From positions 1 to 7,257 of the forward strand of contig VAZF01000074.1 of NCBI GenBank assembly GCA_005888425.1: a DNA stretch of 7,257 bases. The letters run 5' to 3'. The position numbers and the translations under genes were made by a program. Position 1 is the stretch's first letter. Each line of letters begins with the position of its first letter. The DNA is from Alphaproteobacteria bacterium. Lineage in GTDB: Bacteria; Pseudomonadota; Alphaproteobacteria; ATCC43930; CGMCC-115725. This document shows positions 1-4,905 of this stretch, piece by piece. Under the pieces are notes generated by a model. The model had not been told where the DNA came from and made no database searches. It worked only from the letters and a program-made list of their open reading frames with translations.

Positions 1-185
1 CATTCACCGCCCTCCTGCCGCGCAAGCGCGGCGGTCTCCTCGGCGGAGGCGAGATCGCGGTCGACGGCGAGAATGAGGGCGCCTTCCTGCGCGAAACGCA
101 GCACCGTCGCCCGGCCGTTTCCGATGCCTTCGCCCGGGCTCTGTCCGGCGCCGATGACGATCGCAATCTTCCCTTCGAGGCGCAT
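1..185 (-). CDS. Short-chain dehydrogenase/reductase (SDR), N-terminal part, runs off the left edge
   Basis: The reverse strand from the ATG at 185-183 encodes 61 residues starting MRLEGKIAIVIGAG and stays open to the window edge, so the C-terminal three quarters are missing. The start is a classic SDR Rossmann beta-alpha-beta: strand IAIVIGAG (residues 7-14), a Gly-rich NAD(P)-binding loop GAGQSPGEGIG (12-22, an expanded TGxxxGIG motif), a helix GRATVLRFAQEGA, then strand ILAVDRD (about 38-44). An Asp after the second strand usually favours NAD(H) over NADP(H); that is family knowledge, not shown here. The catalytic Ser-Tyr-Lys lie outside the window. A GGGAG Shine-Dalgarno about 7 bases before the ATG supports the start. 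It is divergent from the J-domain gene. A role as alcohol dehydrogenase or ketoreductase feeding the nearby monooxygenases is possible but only inferred. Confidence 0.85.
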   Translation of the reverse strand, partial: MRLEGKIAIVIGAGQSPGEGIGNGRATVLRFAQEGALILAVDRDLASAEETAALARQEGGE

Positions 186-453
186 GGCAAGCTCCCAGAG
201 ATGTTGTTCTTAGAAGGGCCGCAGGATGCCTCCGGCCAGCCGTGTTCACAAGCTGCGGACGCGCTTCGCGGTGCTGGCGAGCGGTCCGGACGATTTTCGG
301 CGCCCGTTAAGCCGAGTTTATCGAATATTCCCGATAATCCTGCAGCTTCCTTCCGCCCGAGCACGCGGAAAATTCGTTAGGGTCCGCCCTGCAGGATCAC
401 GCCTCGGGTTCATTCCTCACGACGTTTGACATCAACGCGAGCGGCGCAAACGG
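186..453. other. Divergent intergenic region between the SDR and J-domain genes
   Basis: These 268 bases must carry the promoters of both flanking genes, which point away from each other. The SDR side has a clear ribosome site (GGGAG on the reverse strand, about 193-197). The J-domain side has only a weak purine stretch (GAGCGG, about 440-445). I could not find convincing -35/-10 pairs on either strand. The most distinct element is the dyad at 318-337, listed separately. A 67-codon frame at 226-429 looks accidental: it has no recognisable domain and no good ribosome site. No RNA gene was seen. Confidence 0.5.
318..337. promoter_or_regulatory. Operator-like inverted repeat TTATCG-N8-CGATAA
   Basis: The sequence TTATCGAATATTCCCGATAA has perfect 6-bp arms (318-323 and 332-337) around an AT-rich 8-base centre, in otherwise GC-rich DNA between two divergent genes. 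A 20-base dyad with two-turn spacing is typical of a homodimeric helix-turn-helix repressor site (TetR or GntR type, for example). No regulator gene is visible in the window, so its owner is unknown. It could be chance, since 6-bp arms are short. Confidence 0.35.
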
Positions 454-1248
454 ATGCGGACGACAGAAATTCTCCCTGAGGTCAACGTCATCGACGCGAT
501 CCTGCTGTTCCGGCGCTTCGGGATCGATGTCACTGGGATGGCGCCGGAAACCCTCAGAGAGGCTCGGCGGCAGCTGATCCATCGGCATCACCCCGATCGC
601 GGCGGCAACCTCGATACCGCGCAATCGATCAACGCCGCCTTTGATCTGCTGAAGGATGGCGTGCCGAAATACCGAGGCAGCCCGTTCGCACTCGGTTCGT
701 TCCGCCGCACGCATCAGAACCGGCGCGACCAACTCCTCGCCGTAAAGCTCTGTTATCCCGAATATCCCGAATGGGTATGGGCCGGCTGCTCAGGCGATGT
801 TCCCGGCCGCGCCGATATCGCGGTACAGGATTTCACCGACATCAACTTCATCAAGAAGTCGATGTGGGAACTCTCCGGCCAGTCGGAATACGAGTACACG
901 ATTTGGGGCTTTGACGGCCGCATCTTCCGCGGCCATGTGGCGGTCTTCGGCGCGCCGAAGGCGTTCAACTACATGGCCGATGCGATGGCCACGTTTCAGA
1001 CCCGGGGTAGCAACCGGTATGAATGCCGGGCCGTGTTCGTCCATGAGGAAGCGTCACGGGATCTCTACCTGATCTACGCCGATGGCAAGCATCGCGGTGA
1101 CGCGCCGGTCAAGATGAAGCACTACTCCTTTAATCTTAACCCGGGAAACGACGTCGATTTTGTCCGCGAACTTCCCGATCTGCTCGACCGATTGAAGGAA
1201 GATAACCGCAGCCTGGGAGCTCGAACTGACACAGCCTCAGCGGCGTGA
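454..1248 (+). CDS. J-domain (DnaJ-like) protein with uncharacterised C-terminal region
   Basis: 264 residues. Residues about 11-67 form a J-domain: helix II with basic residues (REARRQLIHR, 35-44), the diagnostic HPD tripeptide at H46-P47-D48 in HHPDRGG, and helix III (TAQSINAAFDLLKD, 55-68). The HPD loop is what stimulates the ATPase of an Hsp70 (DnaK) partner. There is no Gly/Phe-rich linker and no CxxCxGxG zinc finger, so this is a type III (class C) J-protein, not housekeeping DnaJ. Residues about 80-245 are a globular region that I do not recognise, rich in Trp/Tyr/Phe (for example EYPEWVWAGC and YEYTIWGFDGRIF), probably specifying the client. No signal peptide or membrane segment is evident, so it is likely cytoplasmic. 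The ATG at 454 is preceded only by a weak ribosome site, but the J-domain needs this N-terminus. The stop lies 11 bases before a strong hairpin. Confidence 0.85.
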   Translation: MRTTEILPEVNVIDAILLFRRFGIDVTGMAPETLREARRQLIHRHHPDRGGNLDTAQSINAAFDLLKDGVPKYRGSPFALGSFRRTHQNRRDQLLAVKLCYPEYPEWVWAGCSGDVPGRADIAVQDFTDINFIKKSMWELSGQSEYEYTIWGFDGRIFRGHVAVFGAPKAFNYMADAMATFQTRGSNRYECRAVFVHEEASRDLYLIYADGKHRGDAPVKMKHYSFNLNPGNDVDFVRELPDLLDRLKEDNRSLGARTDTASAA

Positions 1249-1732
1249 ATTCCCCGGCTGGCCGGGCGGTGTTGCACCGCCCGGCCGTTACACGACTGGC
1301 GCTGGCCTGACACCACGGCGGCGACGAGCTGCCATAATAGTTGTTGTAGCCCCAATTTGCGCTGTTTCCCGGACCACAGCGCATCGCATAGCTGGGCTGA
1401 TAGACGGTGCTGTACTGGGTCGTTGGAGCGGTATAGGTGCTGCTCCCGTACTCGACGATCTCGCTCCGGGGGGAATAGTAACGGGTCCGGGTCCGGACGG
1501 GGGTCGTCGTGAAATAATCGTCGGTGGTCACGACCCTGGTCGTCCTTGTGACTGCCCGGCGGGTGGTTCGAAGCGCGTGATGCCGGGCGGTCGAGCATCC
1601 CCGCATCACCGCATGATGGCCAGCGGAGTCGGACAGAGACTCTCGGAAACATGTCCGCGCTTGCGCCGAGGGCGGCGAGGCTAGACCGACAGCGAGCGCG
1701 CCAACGGCGGCCGCGAGTGCGATAGATTTCAT
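1136..1732 (-). CDS. Small secreted Cys/Tyr/Thr/Arg-rich hypothetical protein, 3' end doubtful
   Basis: The frame gives 198 residues. It opens with a clear Sec signal peptide: MKS, a hydrophobic core of Ala/Val/Leu/Gly (about 4-19), and a probable signal peptidase I site after AQA (residue 25). The start is supported by AGGAG (1739-1743 on the reverse strand) 6 bases before the ATG. The mature part is low-complexity, first rich in Arg/Thr (RTTRRAVTRTTRVVTT), then Ser/Tyr/Thr with scattered Cys (TCF, MRGCS, MRCGPG, PPWCQ), so it is probably periplasmic or surface-exposed. I do not recognise the family. The last ~49 residues (after about 1290) run through the 1260-1286 hairpin and 113 bases antisense to the J-domain gene, with a shift to A/T-ending codons. 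They may not belong to the ancestral protein. A TAA at 1290-1288 in another reading frame is a plausible original stop. Confidence 0.65.
   Translation of the reverse strand: MKSIALAAAVGALAVGLASPPSAQARTCFRESLSDSAGHHAVMRGCSTARHHALRTTRRAVTRTTRVVTTDDYFTTTPVRTRTRYYSPRSEIVEYGSSTYTAPTTQYSTVYQPSYAMRCGPGNSANWGYNNYYGSSSPPWCQASASRVTAGRCNTARPAGEFTPLRLCQFELPGCGYLPSIGRADREVRGQNRRRFPG
1260..1286. terminator. Strong 12-bp hairpin between convergent genes, possible bidirectional terminator
   Basis: GGCCGGGCGGTG (1260-1271), loop TTG (1272-1274) and CACCGCCCGGCC (1275-1286) form a perfect, almost all-GC 12-bp stem with a three-base loop. It begins 11 bases after the J-domain stop. Neither side is followed by a T-run, so it is not a textbook intrinsic terminator. 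It could still stall polymerase or protect 3' ends for both converging transcripts. As drawn, the leftward secreted-protein frame reads through it, which is unusual and is discussed under findings. Confidence 0.6.
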
Positions 1733-1753
1733 TCACGTCTCCTGCTCACAAAC

Positions 1754-1775
1754 GCCGGCGTTGCATAACGCCGGC
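1754..1775. repeat. Perfect 9-bp stem hairpin in the leader of the leftward secreted-protein gene
   Basis: GCCGGCGTT (1754-1762), loop GCAT (1763-1766) and AACGCCGGC (1767-1775) form a perfect stem with a four-base loop. On the reverse strand it lies 10 bases upstream of the AGGAG ribosome site (1739-1743), so if transcribed it would be a 5'-leader structure close enough to influence translation or stability. On the forward strand it is followed by CTTTCT, a poor T-tract, and no forward gene ends here. A terminator for rightward transcription is therefore less likely but not excluded. Confidence 0.5.
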
Positions 1776-1791
1776 CTTTCTGAAAAACAGG

Positions 1792-1814
1792 TCTGAGCTT
1801 CACAAGGGCTCAGA
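1792..1814. promoter_or_regulatory. Operator-like dyad TCTGAGC-N9-GCTCAGA
   Basis: Perfect 7-bp arms at 1792-1798 and 1808-1814 are separated by nine bases (TTCACAAGG), giving a 23-bp dyad in the middle of a divergent promoter region. Centre-to-centre arm spacing is 16 bases, roughly one and a half helical turns. It may be a binding site for a dimeric regulator of either gene set. The regulator is not in the window, and the sequence is not one I can assign to a family. Confidence 0.35.
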
Positions 1815-1831
1815 TCGCGCCTTACGGTTGA

Positions 1832-1841
1832 ACATGCCTGC
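1832..1841 (+). repeat. Direct repeat copy 1, ACATGCCTGC
   Basis: The first copy of an exact 10-base direct repeat; the second is at 1893-1902. The 61-base offset is close to six helical turns, so two proteins bound here would face the same side of the DNA. This is suggestive of a tandem activator site upstream of the operon, but it is short enough to be chance. Confidence 0.3.
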
Positions 1842-1892
1842 CGGATCGGGAATAGCGCTCGATTTCCAGCGACCCGGGGCTCGGGCATAAGG

Positions 1893-1902
1893 ACATGCCT
1901 GC
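1893..1902 (+). repeat. Direct repeat copy 2, ACATGCCTGC
   Basis: The second exact copy of the repeat at 1832-1841, ending 89 bases before the amidohydrolase start codon. It overlaps the left edge of a weak dyad, CATTC (1902-1906) with GAATG (1915-1919). Confidence 0.3.
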
Positions 1903-1991
1903 ATTCGATATTCTGAATGATGTTCAGGGTCGCGCGGCCCGGACGGCTGCGGTAGCATGTCGCAAGATCACTCCATCCGGAGGATATCCCG

Positions 1992-3119
1992 ATGACCCGC
2001 GCCTACAACGTCGTGGACGCCGACGGCCACATCCTCGAGCCGCTCAGCCTGTGGGACGAATATATAGATCCGGGGTTCCGCGAGCGTCGGCCTCGGTTCG
2101 TCATCGACGAGAACGGCAAGGAGCGCCTTAGCGTCGAGGGCAAACTGCTCGGCAATCCGCGCGGGATCGGCAGCCTGGGCGCGGTCGGGGTCCGGCAGGG
2201 CGCGGTCAAGCTCGACAGCCTCAAATACGCTGAAGGAAAGAAGGGCGGGTTCGACCCGCACGCCCGCATGATCGATATGGACGCCGACGGGATCGACGCC
2301 GCTTTCCTTTACCCGAGCCTCGGCCTGTTCGCCGGCGCCGTCGAGGATCCTGAACTCGCCGCAGCGATGTGCCGCGCCTACAATCGCTGGCTCGCCGATT
2401 ACTGCAAGCCCTACCCCGATCGGCTGTTCGGGGTCGCGATGCTGCCGATGCAGTCGGTCGAGCTCGCGATCGAGGAGATGCGGTACGCGCGCGAAAAGCT
2501 CGGGATGCCCGGCGGTTTTCTGCGGCCGAACCCGTATCACGGTAAAAAGATGATCAACGACCGGATGTATGAGCCGTTCTGGACGATGGCAGAGGAGCTC
2601 GACTTTTCGATCGGCTTTCACGAAGGCTCGACCAATGCGATGCCCACGGTCGGCGTCGACCGTTTCGAAGGAGACCGTGCGGCGCGCCACATGATTTCGC
2701 ACACGATGGAGATGATGCTGGCGGCGATGGCTGTGATCTGGGGTGGCGTTGTCGATTGCCACCCGCGTCTGCGCGTCGCGTTTCTCGAATCGGGCGGCGG
2801 CTGGATGGCGCCGTGGCTCGATCGCATGGACCGGCATTTCGACGATCAGGGGTTCAACGAATCCGCCCCGAAGATGCGGCCGAGCGAACTCTTCCAGCGC
2901 AATTGCTGGATCTCGTTCGAGCCGGTGGAGAGCAGCATTGCCGCGTTGGCCGACTATATCGGGCCGCACAAGATCATGTGGGCGACCGATTATCCGCATC
3001 AGGACGGCTTCTTTCCCGGAGCGCCGCAGATGGTCCGCGACCGGCTCGGGCCGTTGTCGCCCCAGGCCAAGCACCAGGTGTTGGCCGGCGGCGCCCTGGG
3101 ATTTTACGGCATGAACTGA
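1992..3119 (+). CDS. Amidohydrolase family (Amidohydro_2, TIM-barrel) metal-dependent hydrolase or decarboxylase
   Basis: 375 residues, normal for the Amidohydro_2 (ACMSD-like) branch of the amidohydrolase superfamily: soluble TIM-barrel enzymes that use a divalent metal, often zinc, to hydrolyse C-N/C-O bonds or decarboxylate acids. The first strand carries DADGHILEP, with the metal-binding D11-x-H13 pair. Other likely active-site residues are H210 (GFHEGS), H257 (DCHPRLRV) and D333 in ATDYPHQDG (331-339), the usual C-terminal Asp motif. Where ACMSD-type decarboxylases have a His (AHGGG), this protein has E266 (LESGGGW). The ATG is preceded by GGAGG (1979-1983) with 8-base spacing. It is the first gene of the rightward set, 53 bases before the first BVMO. 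A role in opening or processing a product of the monooxygenases fits the context but is inferred; the substrate is unknown. Confidence 0.88.
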   Translation: MTRAYNVVDADGHILEPLSLWDEYIDPGFRERRPRFVIDENGKERLSVEGKLLGNPRGIGSLGAVGVRQGAVKLDSLKYAEGKKGGFDPHARMIDMDADGIDAAFLYPSLGLFAGAVEDPELAAAMCRAYNRWLADYCKPYPDRLFGVAMLPMQSVELAIEEMRYAREKLGMPGGFLRPNPYHGKKMINDRMYEPFWTMAEELDFSIGFHEGSTNAMPTVGVDRFEGDRAARHMISHTMEMMLAAMAVIWGGVVDCHPRLRVAFLESGGGWMAPWLDRMDRHFDDQGFNESAPKMRPSELFQRNCWISFEPVESSIAALADYIGPHKIMWATDYPHQDGFFPGAPQMVRDRLGPLSPQAKHQVLAGGALGFYGMN

Positions 3120-3172
3120 GGCGAGCGGTCGCGTCTCGGCTTAGGGTTCATCTCGGCGATGGGAAGAAAAGC

Positions 3173-4813
3173 ATGAGGGCCTCACAGACGGCAACGCGTT
3201 GCGCCAAGGCAGCCCCAGTCTTGGATTTTGATGCCGTGATCATCGGCGCCGGCGTCTCCGGCCTGTATCAGCTCTACAGGCTGCGCGAGCTGGGGTTGCG
3301 GGCGCGCATACTCGAAACCGGCAGCGGTGTCGGTGGCACCTGGTACTGGAACCGCTATCCCGGCGCCCGCTTCGATTCGGAAAGCTATACCTACGCCTAT
3401 TCCTTTTCGCAGGAGCTGCTGGAGGAATGGAACTGGGCTGAACGTTTCGCGGGCCAGGCCGAAACCGAGCGCTACCTCAATCATGTCGCGGACAAGTTCG
3501 ATCTGCGCCGGGACATCCAGTTCAACAGCCGCGTCGCCGCCGCGTCTTACTACGAGGAAACGCGCAGCTGGGACGTCGCGCTGGAGGACGGCCGCCGGTA
3601 CAGCACGCGGTTTCTGATCACCGCCATCGGCGTCCTATCGGCGGCGACGATGCCGCGCATCGCCGGGGTCGAGAGTTTCCGGGGACAGTCCTTTCATACG
3701 CATTACTGGCCGAAGGAGCCGGTCAGCTTCGAGGGCAAGCGCGTCGCGGTGATCGGGACGGGCGCCACCGCGGTGCAGGCGATCACCGAGATCGCCAAGA
3801 CCGTCGGCCAGCTGACCGTCTTTCAGCGCACCCCAAATTGGTGCGCGCCGCTGCACAACGCCAAGATCGGCGAGGACGAGATGCGCCGGATCCGGGCCAG
3901 CTATCCGGAGATCTTCGCGCGCTGTAACGAGAGCCCCGGCTGCTTCATTCACAAACCCGACCGGCGGCGCACGCACGAGGTCAGCCCTGAGGAACGCGAA
4001 GCCTTCTGGGAGAAGCTCTATGCCGAGCCGGGCTTCGGCATCTGGCAAGGCAATTTCCGCGACATCCTGACGGACCGCGGGGCCAACGCGCTGATCTCGG
4101 ACTTCATCGCGCGCAAGATCCGTCAGCGCGTCAAGAACCGGGTCATCGCCGAGAAGTTGATCCCGAAGAACCACGGCTTTGGCACCCGGCGGGTGCCGCT
4201 CGAAAGCGGCTACTACGAGGTCTACAACCAGCCCAACGTTAAACTCGTCGACATCAATGAGACGCCGATCGAGCGGATCATCCCGACCGGCATCAGGACG
4301 AGCGATACCGAATACGAATTCGACATGATCATCTACGCGACCGGCTTCGATGCGATCACCGGTACGTTCGACCGCATTGACATCCGAGGCGTCGACGGCG
4401 TGTCGCTTAAGGATAGGTGGAAGGATGGGCCGCAGACCTATCTTGGCGTGCTGATCGAAGATTTCCCCAACATGCTGATGGTGATGGGGCCGCATGCCGC
4501 GCTGGGCAATTTTCCGCGCGCCGTCGAATACAACGTCAACTGGGTGACCGGTCTAATCCGGCATGCGCGCGACCGCGGCGTGACCCGGATCGAGGCCACG
4601 GCCGCGGGGGTGGCTCAGTGGACCGACCACGTCAAGGCGAGTGGCGAGGGATTGCTGTTCAACGAGATCGACTCGTGGATGACCGGCGTGAACCGCAACG
4701 TCGAGGGCAAACAAACCCGCAAGATCATGCGCTACAGCGGTGGCCATCCCACGTTTCGCGAGCACTGCGATGCCGTCGTTGCAGAGGGGTACCGCGAATT
4801 GGCGCTGGCTTAG
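3173..4813 (+). CDS. Type I Baeyer-Villiger monooxygenase (FAD/NADPH-dependent), BVMO-1
   Basis: 546 residues, the usual size of the CHMO/PAMO family. These cytoplasmic flavoenzymes use O2 and NADPH to insert oxygen next to a ketone carbonyl, giving an ester or lactone. Visible motifs in order: FAD-binding GAGVSG (25-30) with E48 ending the second strand; GGTWYWNRYPGARFD (54-68); the BVMO fingerprint FRGQSFHTHYWP (169-180, FxGxxxHxxxWP); the second dinucleotide fold GTGATA (195-200); R219 in FQRT; R339-R340 in GTRR, where R340 matches the catalytic Arg337 of phenylacetone monooxygenase; and ATGFDA (389-394). D68 corresponds to PAMO Asp66. Oddities are Phe67 where most relatives have Cys, and Arg339 where PAMO and CHMO have the NADPH-contacting Lys. 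The reading frame is open upstream to 2756, but that part lies inside the amidohydrolase gene; ATG 3173 with GGGAAGA (3161-3167) gives the correct N-terminus. Substrate not predictable. Confidence 0.93.
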   Translation: MRASQTATRCAKAAPVLDFDAVIIGAGVSGLYQLYRLRELGLRARILETGSGVGGTWYWNRYPGARFDSESYTYAYSFSQELLEEWNWAERFAGQAETERYLNHVADKFDLRRDIQFNSRVAAASYYEETRSWDVALEDGRRYSTRFLITAIGVLSAATMPRIAGVESFRGQSFHTHYWPKEPVSFEGKRVAVIGTGATAVQAITEIAKTVGQLTVFQRTPNWCAPLHNAKIGEDEMRRIRASYPEIFARCNESPGCFIHKPDRRRTHEVSPEEREAFWEKLYAEPGFGIWQGNFRDILTDRGANALISDFIARKIRQRVKNRVIAEKLIPKNHGFGTRRVPLESGYYEVYNQPNVKLVDINETPIERIIPTGIRTSDTEYEFDMIIYATGFDAITGTFDRIDIRGVDGVSLKDRWKDGPQTYLGVLIEDFPNMLMVMGPHAALGNFPRAVEYNVNWVTGLIRHARDRGVTRIEATAAGVAQWTDHVKASGEGLLFNEIDSWMTGVNRNVEGKQTRKIMRYSGGHPTFREHCDAVVAEGYRELALA

Positions 4814-4905
4814 GGCGCCGCAATCCCAGCGGAATTTGCCGTCATGCGGGTGCTGCGAAAGCCATTTCCGGCCCGCCGGGCAGACAACGAGCGGAGGAGC
4901 ATTTC
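4814..4905. other. Intergenic spacer between BVMO-1 and the luciferase-like gene
   Basis: 92 bases with no clear terminator hairpin or promoter. It ends in a strong Shine-Dalgarno, GGAGGAG (4893-4899). The absence of a terminator is consistent with co-transcription of the genes on either side. Confidence 0.45.

Larger units (their letters stand above)
1733..1991. other. Divergent promoter region between the secreted-protein gene and the oxygenase operon
   Basis: This 259-base spacer must contain the leftward promoter of the secreted-protein gene and the rightward promoter of the amidohydrolase-monooxygenase operon. It holds a hairpin (1754-1775), a dyad (1792-1814) and a 10-bp direct repeat (1832-1841 and 1893-1902), each listed separately. 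A TTGAAC at 1828-1833 resembles a -35 element, but there is no good -10 hexamer at the right distance (AATAGC at 1851-1856 is poor), so no promoter is called. A short frame starting at 1895 overlaps the amidohydrolase gene and looks spurious. Confidence 0.5.

Noticed and set aside
226..429. 67-codon forward frame in the left intergenic region
   Set aside because: It has no credible ribosome site or domain and looks like GC-rich noise.
1122..1736. Alternative 204-codon reverse frame starting four bases before the secreted-protein start
   Set aside because: It lacks a signal peptide or domain and is Arg-rich, whereas the neighbouring frame has a clean signal peptide and a well-placed ribosome site.
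1968..3074. Long (368-codon) open frame on the reverse strand under the amidohydrolase gene
   Set aside because: It is antisense to a gene with clear family motifs, is rich in Arg/His/Asp/Val/Pro as expected from a GC-rich mirror frame, and shows no domain.
3134..3157. Direct repeat TCTCGGC (3134-3140 and 3151-3157) in the spacer before BVMO-1
   Set aside because: Seven bases in GC-rich DNA are easily explained by chance, and nothing else nearby suggests a promoter.
2756..3172. Upstream extension of the BVMO-1 frame
   Set aside because: It lies within the amidohydrolase coding region and has shadow-frame composition; ATG 3173 with its own ribosome site gives a normal BVMO length.
3635..4495. 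286-codon reverse-strand frame under BVMO-1
   Set aside because: A mirror frame of a motif-confirmed gene, with no recognisable protein features.
4417..4905. Upstream extension of the luciferase-like frame, which might look like a fusion
   Set aside because: It overlaps the conserved C-terminus of BVMO-1, and ATG 4906 has a strong GGAGGAG and gives the standard family length.
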